64,000 bases of DNA, from contig NZ_CP019288.1 of NCBI RefSeq assembly GCF_009901525.1, positions 3,005,501 through 3,069,500 on the forward strand. The letters are read 5' to 3'. Under the pieces are notes generated by a model. The model made no database searches. It had not been told where the DNA came from and saw only the letters and a list, made by a program, of their open reading frames with translations. This document shows, piece by piece, positions 43,101 to 51,625 of this stretch. The translations under genes and the position numbers were made by a program. Each line of letters begins with the position of its first letter. Positions within the stretch are counted from its first letter, which is position 1. The stretch comes from Kordia antarctica (GTDB lineage: Bacteria > Bacteroidota > Bacteroidia > Flavobacteriales > Flavobacteriaceae).

Positions 43101-44382
43101 ATTTCAGAATTACAAAGTGTATGATACTACAAATACGAAGGAAAAAATTACCACAAAATATACAACGCTTGGAAATTCTCCAGAGAGAGATGAAACTGGA
43201 ACTATTATTCCGTTAACTGCGTTGCCATTAGTTCCCGAATTTTCTTCGAGAGGACAATTATTTTTAGAATTAGAAGATGTAATTGCGCCTGCTAACGTAA
43301 GTTTCTATTTTGAATTGGCGCGTACGTATACTGAAAAAGCAGTAACAACTGAAAAAGTAACGTATTCTTATTTGAGTAAAGACGGCTGGAAAACAATTAC
43401 GTCAGTCGTAGATGGAACAAATAATTTTACCTGTTCAGGAATTATCACTTTATATATTCCCGCAGATATTACCACCGAACATGAAACAATTGCAGGAACT
43501 AACTTTTGGATTGCTATTGGAACGACAGATAATCCAGCTAATTTTCCGCAAACTTCCTTTTTAAAAACGAACGGAATTACGTTGCAACGGATTGTAGCTT
43601 CCAATGATTTTTCAACCGTGACGCCACAAATTAAAGCAAATGTAATTACAACTCCACAAACAGCGATTCCAGAAATTTCGGCAACGATTCAGCCGTTTGC
43701 TTCGTTTGGTGGAAAAGCCGCTGAAACGAATCCGCAAATGAATTCGCGCGTAAGTACACGTTTAAAAACGAAAGACAGATTACTGACTTCGGAAGATTAT
43801 TTTAATGTAATTCGGTTGCAGTTTTTAGAAGTTTACTATTCGAAAAGTATCTATAATAAAAAGACAAAAAAAGTAACTACATACGTACTAAAAAGAGTTT
43901 CAGATGTAACAGATACCAACGCGTTTGTTCCGCTATTAAGCGAATGCAACGAGTTAGAAATTCAAAATTATATTAAAGAACGAGTTTCTCCATTTACAAC
44001 GGTTTCTGTAGAAAATTTTGAATTGAATTATGTTAAAATTACAGCAACTATTATCATAAATACGGGTGAAGATGTAACCACAGTTTCCAAAGAAATTAAT
44101 AATGATATCAACGTTTATATGTCGCCTTGGATTACAAGTGCGCAATCGCAAATTACGATTGACACAGGACTGAACACAGCGCAACTTGCTTCATTCATTA
44201 CAAGTTATGACAGCATTATAGAAGTGAAAAGTATTTCGCTTCAAATTGGCACTAAAGATTTTACTACGGGAGAAATAACGTTTACAACTAGCACGCAAGA
44301 ACTAAAACAAACTGATGGAATTATCCTAGTTCCTTCATTGAACAATATAACAGCTAACAGTCTCATTACGTATCAATTATGA
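40117..44382 (+). CDS. Large baseplate wedge protein (Afp11-like, baseplate J type) with hendecad insertion
   Basis: 1421 residues. The C-terminal part carries the baseplate J/gp6-like signature MNSRVSTRLKTKDRLLTSEDYFNVIRLQFLEVYYSKS (about 1208-1245) and the FELNYVKITATIIINTGED region, as in Afp11. The N-terminal ~600 residues are divergent and Bacteroidota-like. Residues about 648-783 contain about twelve consecutive 11-residue units (LFQNILSSQTT, LFKSLIGTKQA, AAKKLIDKGNS, NLTNLIQTQNK, TLQKLVDPKNA and so on), predicting a right-handed coiled coil. Its ATGA junction overlaps the next gene by 4 bases. The role is outer baseplate wedge. Confidence 0.88.
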   Translation: MNQLDQHNAILSLEQALVPTAGLVDSRTEADNLRLLVDFSSLFNFYDQTNKINGSWSPFLLKDPVFLIASIAKTAFQKIYSLFINTCSQLGNAVTNELHIDYITNGFNQLFDQIIYVFKNIERWTHYTQESSLEYNLKTYIVNNVTNTYGLILWSLLDLREQLFTYGNSPNITFDIPGIQKVNRLAFTKYDKKIWKNNKGELPYWTVLGLPTSPCFDDQNDVDDEQQCFYIEKLTQKQLFTALYNTGKKVFAFYSNCISSAETELKTVQTVPGHFPDTILLRTFTSLLKIYQGQLNSLSEKHLKFYYDDILKQAPKSVSPDTVFAASNLAKKTANFQLLKNTVFTAGLDAEKQAILFETTKNVWLNPAKIANTYTLFQQNVHTYHSELYLQKLPPVNVIAKDEAGAIKTWKTFGSQPDSTIKPNKMAIAFGSPLLYLTEAASRVITFNFTLTSSTFTEIIKQGTSFYLSTEKAWFEIPASQVVRNFTTPDYKLPLTIDRTLTMTITLQPTDPVIAAFTKNPDGYTSDWPLFKMQFSEFENLANPPKIKTLTIDVSVNGLQNFALYTDLGMLNAKKPFQPLGPTPAVNQNFMVGSAEIFSKPTNSFTLTIDWNAFPAKFDFAVYYTEYNNYLNNIYSKEPKDVAAAKKIIQEIISSEEVLFQNILSSQTTLFKSLIGTKQAAAKKLIDKGNSNLTNLIQTQNKTLQKLVDPKNATIKDVITQHSILLSNIVSEETALLKAIDTDGIIDAQKTIETEGTVFSEISTTENTVIQKLINAESTILETPLPKKKSSFKNIFGSLGNIFHRQDNTKMLLEDPTLTEDTTPFQFSNTSFMVNFEWLQNGLWQYFNMYQSEVIISSASNLNLFFPLETTNTVIPNTRTFTFAGLEMNPSEIDPTLQKTPLLLSEKSTTGFIKMQLVTPDDGFGLDLYPKVIGAIALYNGRLIANKSSDPLINPPSLPFAPTISLFSGNYTASASYDFSTNEAIYPLECFYNTPFQNYKVYDTTNTKEKITTKYTTLGNSPERDETGTIIPLTALPLVPEFSSRGQLFLELEDVIAPANVSFYFELARTYTEKAVTTEKVTYSYLSKDGWKTITSVVDGTNNFTCSGIITLYIPADITTEHETIAGTNFWIAIGTTDNPANFPQTSFLKTNGITLQRIVASNDFSTVTPQIKANVITTPQTAIPEISATIQPFASFGGKAAETNPQMNSRVSTRLKTKDRLLTSEDYFNVIRLQFLEVYYSKSIYNKKTKKVTTYVLKRVSDVTDTNAFVPLLSECNELEIQNYIKERVSPFTTVSVENFELNYVKITATIIINTGEDVTTVSKEINNDINVYMSPWITSAQSQITIDTGLNTAQLASFITSYDSIIEVKSISLQIGTKDFTTGEITFTTSTQELKQTDGIILVPSLNNITANSLITYQL

Positions 44383-47249
44383 CACAAGAAAACCACATAA
44401 TAGATACGCAACTTCCATTGGAACTTGATTTTAAATCGCTCAAAGCGGAAGGACTTGCCTATATCCAAAAACACAGTAGTACGGAATGGTCTAACTTAAA
44501 TCCGAGTGATCCTGGTGTGACTATTTTGGAGCAATTGTGTTATGCGTTTACCGAACTTGGCTATTGTGCAAACTTCTCGATGAAAGATATTTTGACGCAA
44601 AAAAATGGCGATTTAACAGTTGAAAATCAATTTTATGTTCCACAAGATATTTTAACAACGTCACCAATTACAATTGAAGATTATACAAAGTATATTATTG
44701 ATCAAATTCCGAGTGTAAAAAATGTCATTATCAAGCCAATTCCTGTGAATTTTTCCTTTGTAAATGGTTTGTATGAAGTGTATTTAGTTCGCGACTCGAA
44801 GTACAATGATCCAACTGTTATTGATTCATCTGAAACAGAAACATTTTACTTGTTGAATAGCTGTCGAAATTTGGGCGAATTATTTTTAACGCCACAAATA
44901 TTAGCACCAAAAACATATACAATTACAGGAAAATTACAGCTAGAATCTGGATACGATATCAATACGATTCTGCCAGAAATGATTCAAACAATCAACAATT
45001 ATATTTTCCCTGAGGTTACACAAACTGGATACGATAAGTTAAAAATTGAAGGCGAAACTACGAACGAAATTTTTAATGGTCCAACATTGAAAAACGGCTG
45101 GATTTCTTCTGAAAGTATTCAACCAAAAAAAGATACGATTCAATCTTTTGAAATCACAAAACTGATTCAAGATATTGAAGGTGTGCAATCTATTTCAGGA
45201 ATTTCTTTTACGTACAAAAACAAACCATGTGATATTGCAACTTGTGATGAAGATCAAATTTTAACTTTTGATTTTGCAGCGTCTTTTTCAACAAATACAA
45301 ACGTTTCTAATCTTCAGATAAGTACGCAAGGAAAACAGTTAAATGCTTCGCTGAATACGTCTTTAATTGACGAATTGGCAAACTTGCAACAATCAGATTC
45401 ACAATTAAATGAAGTTGCAGCAGTACAATTAGCGCCAATTCTTCCAGAAGGAAAATTTAGAGATATTACTAGTTATTATTCAATTCAACAGACATTTCCA
45501 GAAGCATATGCCGTTGGACCGAATGCTGTGAATGAAAACACACCAGATTTTCAAGTTGCACAATCTCGCCAATTGAAAGGTTATTTGAGTTTATTTGATC
45601 AAATGTTGAGCAATCAGTTTGCACAATTGGCAAATATTGACAAGTTATTTTCTTTCAAAAATTCTAGCACAGGAACTCCTGCAGATCTTGAAAATTATAA
45701 CAATTTAAAAACGGCTCAAGAAAAAACAACACCTAAATATACGGCACCATTTGAAGTGTTTTCTCCAACGTATTTTTACCAATCGTTGTATAAAAGTGTG
45801 CCAAATGTGGAACCGCTTTTGCGGAATAATGACATCTTTAATTTTGGTCCTGTATCACAATCGGAAACAGCGTTAGCGCATCAAAATTGGTTGCAATATC
45901 AAGATGATCCATACAATTCATATATGTACGGATTGTTGGTTTTTACAGAAAAAGATACTGTAAACCTGCAACGCAGAAACGACTTGCTCGATCATTTATT
46001 GGCACGTCACGGAGAATCGCCTTTGGTAATTGATACGCTTATTTATGGAACTATATATTCTGGCGATGTTTTGAAAGATGCGGTAATTATTAAGAGTCTG
46101 TATTTGCAAAATTTACGAGTTTTATCATACAATAAAACAAAAGCATATAATGAAATTGGTGCAAAAAAACTATACACAGGTATTGTAGAAATTACACCAG
46201 AAATTATTGAGGAATTGTCTAAAAGAGAAATTCCAAAAACTCAAACCGAAAAAGAAATAGATTTAACAAATATCGCAACGCTTAAAGCTGATGAAGTTAT
46301 AGAATATTTAGCCATAAAAAGCACAAAAAAAGAATTGCAAAACATTATAACAAAAACTTATAAAACAAAAGGTGTTTTTGATACAGCGTATGTAAACGAG
46401 GTTCAAAAAGTGTCTGCACAAGATTGTTTGGATTATGCAATGATTTCGATAAAACTAAGCATGCTACTCACGTTACGCCCTTTTTATATCAACTTCATAG
46501 AAGTAAGTGTTGATCCTGAAAATACGCCTGAAACACACTCGGAAGTCATCACTCAATTTCCATCCGCGTTGGTTTGTCAACAAATTGAAGTTGCTTTATG
46601 GATGATTACGCAACGAAAAGGTGTCATTGCTATTGAAACAAATTTGTTATTACAATCGGGAAGTTTTACTGTTTTTATACAAGAAGATACTTTATCAAAA
46701 ACATATTATCGTATTGATACGATACTAAATTACTTAGATTTCATGTCATTGTCCACACAATTAGCAATCATGACTTCGGATGATAACATTGCAGACTATT
46801 TAAAAAATATTGAACCAACATATACACTTGTAAAAATTGAAAGTAACACAATAACAGACGCCGTTTTTACACCAATTGAAAATACAGCGTACGCGTGGAC
46901 AGCAAACATAAGTTGGAACAATGAAAATACCGTATACATTACAGATGCACTTTTTGAAAATACATTGCTTTGGGTTTTTCCAAACTTCATAAAAGAAATT
47001 AGTGCGCCCGAATGGCAACAACGTCTCTCCTATTTTACAGAAAGTCAATTGTCTATTCAATTAGAAGCAACCGCTTTGTATGGAAATGCAACACAACTTA
47101 CTACATTAATTCCGTTGTATGCAGCTTGGTATAACGCCAATATTTACAATGCCGAAACAGAAAGTATTGACTCTAGTACAATTATCTCAAACGCAGGAAA
47201 TATCATTGCGCAATTAAAAAAACTAAAAACAACGCCAACAGATGTATAA
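44379..47249 (+). CDS. Second large baseplate protein (Afp12-like)
   Basis: 956 residues. The N-terminus contains SSTEWSNLNPSDPGVTILEQLCYAFTELGYCANF (in pieces, about 31-64). The DPGVTILEQLCYAFTEL block is the motif that opens Afp12/Pvc12-like baseplate proteins. The rest is mixed alpha/beta without a recognised domain; RQLKGYLSLFDQMLSNQFAQLANI near 400 is a conserved-looking stretch. It probably forms the baseplate wedge together with the preceding protein. It is coupled at both ends by overlaps of 4 and 8 bases. Confidence 0.82.
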   Translation: MTQENHIIDTQLPLELDFKSLKAEGLAYIQKHSSTEWSNLNPSDPGVTILEQLCYAFTELGYCANFSMKDILTQKNGDLTVENQFYVPQDILTTSPITIEDYTKYIIDQIPSVKNVIIKPIPVNFSFVNGLYEVYLVRDSKYNDPTVIDSSETETFYLLNSCRNLGELFLTPQILAPKTYTITGKLQLESGYDINTILPEMIQTINNYIFPEVTQTGYDKLKIEGETTNEIFNGPTLKNGWISSESIQPKKDTIQSFEITKLIQDIEGVQSISGISFTYKNKPCDIATCDEDQILTFDFAASFSTNTNVSNLQISTQGKQLNASLNTSLIDELANLQQSDSQLNEVAAVQLAPILPEGKFRDITSYYSIQQTFPEAYAVGPNAVNENTPDFQVAQSRQLKGYLSLFDQMLSNQFAQLANIDKLFSFKNSSTGTPADLENYNNLKTAQEKTTPKYTAPFEVFSPTYFYQSLYKSVPNVEPLLRNNDIFNFGPVSQSETALAHQNWLQYQDDPYNSYMYGLLVFTEKDTVNLQRRNDLLDHLLARHGESPLVIDTLIYGTIYSGDVLKDAVIIKSLYLQNLRVLSYNKTKAYNEIGAKKLYTGIVEITPEIIEELSKREIPKTQTEKEIDLTNIATLKADEVIEYLAIKSTKKELQNIITKTYKTKGVFDTAYVNEVQKVSAQDCLDYAMISIKLSMLLTLRPFYINFIEVSVDPENTPETHSEVITQFPSALVCQQIEVALWMITQRKGVIAIETNLLLQSGSFTVFIQEDTLSKTYYRIDTILNYLDFMSLSTQLAIMTSDDNIADYLKNIEPTYTLVKIESNTITDAVFTPIENTAYAWTANISWNNENTVYITDALFENTLLWVFPNFIKEISAPEWQQRLSYFTESQLSIQLEATALYGNATQLTTLIPLYAAWYNANIYNAETESIDSSTIISNAGNIIAQLKKLKTTPTDV

Positions 47250-50200
47250 CCAAGAAGCACATATCGTCACGCGTTGTCAATGGAACACAGGATTCGATTC
47301 CAAGCATCTTGCGCACGAATTGCAAACTGCGATTAGTACGTGGAGCGCGTATAAAATGAAGCGTATTATTACGAATGTGTTTGATAGTATTTGTCCAAAA
47401 GGACAGGTTTTGAAGATTAATAAATTGGTTATTGATTTAGGATCAATTACCTATGAAAATATGCTAAGTGAACTTCCATTACGTTTGGAAGAAGCTTTAC
47501 GCAACGCATTGTACGACTTGATTATGTATCCAAAAAGTGGCGACAAAACGTTGGAAATTGTTAATCAAAAAATGGCGCAAATTAGTGTGTTGCGTACTTT
47601 TCTTTTGCAAGGAATGATGCCTTGGAATTATCAAGAAACCTATGGTTCGGCAGCTCAGATTATGCGTTCGCAATTGCTAAACAATCGGTTGGATGCAATT
47701 CAAATGATTCAAGAAATTGGATTGCAAGAAAATGTTCGGAAACGAATTTCTTGGCAGTTTACAGATGATACTATTAAAAAGATTATTGCAGGATTAGAAC
47801 CTAATAATCATCAACAAATTATTAGTTTTTCTGAAGAGTTTGTAAAAGTTCAGGAAAGAGAAACTATTGTTCAGACAAGTACAAGTGATCTTAAAAAGAA
47901 TATTTGGCTGTGGATTTTGAATTATTTATTTACAGATAGAGGAACCATTTTCAACAAAGTTGCTTTTGTTCGAAATACCGTGGAACAAATGGCAAATCAT
48001 TTCAATTTATCGTATGAAGCGATGCTAGAATTGATTGAAAATGCAGTGGAACGCACATGTGAGTATTCACATATAAATAAAGGTTTTATCGCTATTTTAA
48101 GATTATTATCAGAGGAATTACATCATACAGCATTCACGAAAGTGAAAACGAAAAAGCAGAAAGAGAATTTCTGGGTAAAAATTGCGGATTATTTTAATGA
48201 ATCTTCTAAAAGAAGTACACCAACGCAGAAGAATGAGTTTAACGAATTGGTGATTAATTTATCAAAGTTAGATGCAACACGTTTTCAAAAAATTGTGTTG
48301 AATGTGGAACAAAAACCAGCTACTTGGAAAACAATTCTGAACGATTTGATTCCTGCTTCTATTGAAAATTTATTTGTCGCTTTATCGCCTTCGCAATCGA
48401 AAAGTGTGTTGACGCAGATTTCGTTTTTATCAAAATTAAATACAGAAACTGCTGTAAAAATTGATAAACTAGATTTGTATACTTTCGGAATTGAATTTTG
48501 CATTGCAAACCAAAATGCTTCCGTTTCTAAAGATGCATTTTTAGCATTTATTGTGCAGAAATTAGCAACAAAACAGCAGCAAACAAAACTTGTTATATTA
48601 GATCGATTTGTAGCTTCAAACGTAACAAACACACATAAGAAAACTACTTTTATTTCCTTATTCAAATCGCTACATACATTGTATCAACAAGAAGTTTCTA
48701 GCTCAAAAATGGTTGCTTCTGAAGAAACATTGCATCGAATTATTACAACATATAGTTCTGAAATTCAAAACAATAAAGGTCATTCAAAACAAGCTCAAGA
48801 ACTTGAAAAAACAATTTTGATGTGGATTTCGACTTCGCCAGTACAATTTTGGAATGTTGTGACTAAAGTTCAAAAAACACATTCAGTTACTGTTCATATA
48901 TTAACGTTGATTTCAACCTACGGAACACAGCGATTTTTGAAACAAGTACACCCTGAAACTTTCAAGATTGTAGAAAAAGTTCATCAATTTATGGACGAAC
49001 TTATTTCTAAGAATCCTAGAAAAGCAACTGCATTACGTGCAATTAAACATGTTTTAGTAGACACAGCTTTTGAAGTTATATGGAAGCACGAAAAATTGAG
49101 TTCGGCAAAATTATTTTCAGAATTATTATACGTATTGAAGCAAAGTTCGGCGGTTTCAAAAGTTTCCACGAATGCAATTGAAGAAGCAATTCAGTTGTTA
49201 TTAAAGTATCCAAAAACTAAAACATTGGCTTGGTCTTCGCAAGAATTTGAAGCGATTAAAAAACAGCATACAACGAATGTATCAAAAACAGTTTTAGAGG
49301 AAATTTTGGAGTTTGTAGCACAACCAAATCAAGAAGTTATTGTTGCAACATTTGTTTCAAAACTAGTGCGTGCAAAAAAGATAACTACCAACGAATTTAA
49401 AGCACAAGAAAATACCTTTATTTCGTATTTACTTTCCAATGGAATACAGATTCGGGAGCGTTTAGTTTCTAGGTTTTTACAACAAATTTCAGCTACAAAA
49501 ACGACGTTTACGGCAACAGAGATTAAAACGCTATTACAGGATTGTTTCTGGCAATCATTAGTTACATATGATTTATATCGTGGCAATGAACGTAAGTTTA
49601 TCGTGCTTTTTGAAGAGACGGTTTTTGAGACATTTCCAGTATTGAAAAAAGAGGAAAGAAAGCAGAAAATAGAATATAGAGAACAGAACATAGAAAAGAG
49701 AAATGAGAAGATAGAAGTGCGCGTTGCTTTAAAAAATGAAGTTCTAATGACACCTTATAAAATAGCTGTTTCCGTATTGTTTGAAGCATTAAAAGAAAAC
49801 TTAAAAACAACGAATGCTAGCTTTGAAATTTCAAAAAATACGTATTCATACAAACAGTTATTTGTGGTTGGTTTGGAAACATCGCCAACAGAAATTAGAA
49901 ACATTATTAAAGAAACGATTCAGACAGAAAAACAACTATTATTAGTACGAAACGCAATTACTTTTGAAGAATTTATTGTACTGATTGCAAGCGATTTATC
50001 AAGTTCGCAACAAGCTATTTTTAAAGCAATTCATGTAGTATTTGCACTTGCAAAACAACTTGGAAATTCGCAACTGATTGCTTCTTTAGAAACCATTTTT
50101 TGGAAACAAACAATTGCGTTGATTCAAACTAAAAATACAGCAAAAAAAGTACTGGAAATACTCGTAAAAACTACGTTTGAAAAGCTTTCCGAAATTGCAA

Positions 50201-51486
50201 CTTTAGATCAAATTACCATTGTAAAACATATTCAAAATAGCGGATTGAAAGTTCCTGAAATTTTGAAAACCGTATTGCTAGAGAGACATCAAATTTTTGA
50301 ATTGGTTTCAGAAGAAATACACGAAAACACACTTTCGGAAGCGATTAAAACTTGTATTGAACAACAGAAAATTGAGTTGTTGAGCGAATACCTCATCACG
50401 CAATTTGCAATTCCAGCGTGGTTTCAACATAAAGAAACGCGCAATTATCGCAGTATTGTGAACGAATTGATACTGCATCAACCAAGTATTATTTTGAAAA
50501 CGATTCGGAGTCAACAAATTTCGGAAGTGCAATTGACAAAGTTTTCACAAACGATTCATTTTGCAACGTTGATAAAATCGTTGCTAAAGTTATATCCAAC
50601 GCAACAAAAACAACTTACCGATATACAGAAATTGTATGAACATATTGCGCTGATTTCCATGAATGGAATTTCCACGAAAGTGTTACAAGAAATTTTAGTC
50701 AAAAAAGTACTCACCGCTTGGCGAAATTCCAATTGGTCATTAATTGCCAGCACAAACATTTGGAACGAGTTTTTATGGGAAACTTGCGGAAAAAAAGGCG
50801 TAAAAGAACGTGACTTTTTTAAAGCAATGAACACGATAAAAACAGCATTGCCAGCTTCGTTGCTAATACCTTATAAAAACGTATTACCAGTTGTAAAACC
50901 GACTTTACAAACGCAGAAAACAATTGAATATAAAAACACTAAAAAACCGTCTATGAATACAAAATCAATAGCATTACCTGACGAAGGTGTTCCAATTCCG
51001 AATGCTGGATTGGTATTACTAAATTCTTATTTTTTAATGCTTTTTGAACGTTTGGGAATTACTGCTGACAAGGTTTTTAAAACACCCGAAAATCAGTTAG
51101 ATGCTGTGCATTATTTACAATATATCGTCACAGGATTGACACAAACGGACGAATCTTTGTTGACGTTAAATAAAGTTCTTTGTGGGCTTTCGCCAGATAC
51201 GCCAGTGAGAGATTCCATAGAAATGACACAAGACCAAAAACAACTGATTGATGGATTGATTCAGGCAGCAATTGGCTATTGGAGTGCTATTGGAGATACA
51301 TCTATCAATGGATTTCGAGGAAATTGGTTGGTACGAGACGGAATTTTGAGAGAAACCGATGAACGTTGGGAATTAACCGTAGAAAAAAGAGCCTATGATA
51401 TTTTAATGTTGAAATCGCCATTTTCGTTTTCAATCATAAAACTACCATGGATGCGAAAACCATTACATGTGACTTGGGCATATTAA
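47242..51486 (+). CDS. Contractile injection system tape measure protein (Afp14-like)
   Basis: 1414-residue, largely helical protein. Family hallmarks are the N-terminal AHIVTRCQWNTGFDSKHLAHELQTAISTW (in pieces) and the C-terminal domain VPIPNAGLVLLNSYFLMLFERLGI, DAVHYLQYIVTG, LCGLSPDTPV, and GNWLVRDGILRE (about 1250-1405), characteristic of the CIS tape measure family. It sits in the tube lumen or sets tube length during assembly; the length of the helical middle should correlate with particle length. It overlaps the upstream gene by 8 bases. A 139-base gap follows. Confidence 0.92.
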   Translation: MYNQEAHIVTRCQWNTGFDSKHLAHELQTAISTWSAYKMKRIITNVFDSICPKGQVLKINKLVIDLGSITYENMLSELPLRLEEALRNALYDLIMYPKSGDKTLEIVNQKMAQISVLRTFLLQGMMPWNYQETYGSAAQIMRSQLLNNRLDAIQMIQEIGLQENVRKRISWQFTDDTIKKIIAGLEPNNHQQIISFSEEFVKVQERETIVQTSTSDLKKNIWLWILNYLFTDRGTIFNKVAFVRNTVEQMANHFNLSYEAMLELIENAVERTCEYSHINKGFIAILRLLSEELHHTAFTKVKTKKQKENFWVKIADYFNESSKRSTPTQKNEFNELVINLSKLDATRFQKIVLNVEQKPATWKTILNDLIPASIENLFVALSPSQSKSVLTQISFLSKLNTETAVKIDKLDLYTFGIEFCIANQNASVSKDAFLAFIVQKLATKQQQTKLVILDRFVASNVTNTHKKTTFISLFKSLHTLYQQEVSSSKMVASEETLHRIITTYSSEIQNNKGHSKQAQELEKTILMWISTSPVQFWNVVTKVQKTHSVTVHILTLISTYGTQRFLKQVHPETFKIVEKVHQFMDELISKNPRKATALRAIKHVLVDTAFEVIWKHEKLSSAKLFSELLYVLKQSSAVSKVSTNAIEEAIQLLLKYPKTKTLAWSSQEFEAIKKQHTTNVSKTVLEEILEFVAQPNQEVIVATFVSKLVRAKKITTNEFKAQENTFISYLLSNGIQIRERLVSRFLQQISATKTTFTATEIKTLLQDCFWQSLVTYDLYRGNERKFIVLFEETVFETFPVLKKEERKQKIEYREQNIEKRNEKIEVRVALKNEVLMTPYKIAVSVLFEALKENLKTTNASFEISKNTYSYKQLFVVGLETSPTEIRNIIKETIQTEKQLLLVRNAITFEEFIVLIASDLSSSQQAIFKAIHVVFALAKQLGNSQLIASLETIFWKQTIALIQTKNTAKKVLEILVKTTFEKLSEIATLDQITIVKHIQNSGLKVPEILKTVLLERHQIFELVSEEIHENTLSEAIKTCIEQQKIELLSEYLITQFAIPAWFQHKETRNYRSIVNELILHQPSIILKTIRSQQISEVQLTKFSQTIHFATLIKSLLKLYPTQQKQLTDIQKLYEHIALISMNGISTKVLQEILVKKVLTAWRNSNWSLIASTNIWNEFLWETCGKKGVKERDFFKAMNTIKTALPASLLIPYKNVLPVVKPTLQTQKTIEYKNTKKPSMNTKSIALPDEGVPIPNAGLVLLNSYFLMLFERLGITADKVFKTPENQLDAVHYLQYIVTGLTQTDESLLTLNKVLCGLSPDTPVRDSIEMTQDQKQLIDGLIQAAIGYWSAIGDTSINGFRGNWLVRDGILRETDERWELTVEKRAYDILMLKSPFSFSIIKLPWMRKPLHVTWAY

Positions 51487-51625
51487 CCATAAACTATAAC
51501 ACAATGAAATTATATAAATCAACATCAAAAATAGATAGCAGCTAGCGCTGAAGAATTAAATTATTACTATAAAAATAACCTATACCAAGGTTTAAAATTA
51601 ATTAACAAACTAAAAAATTAAATTT

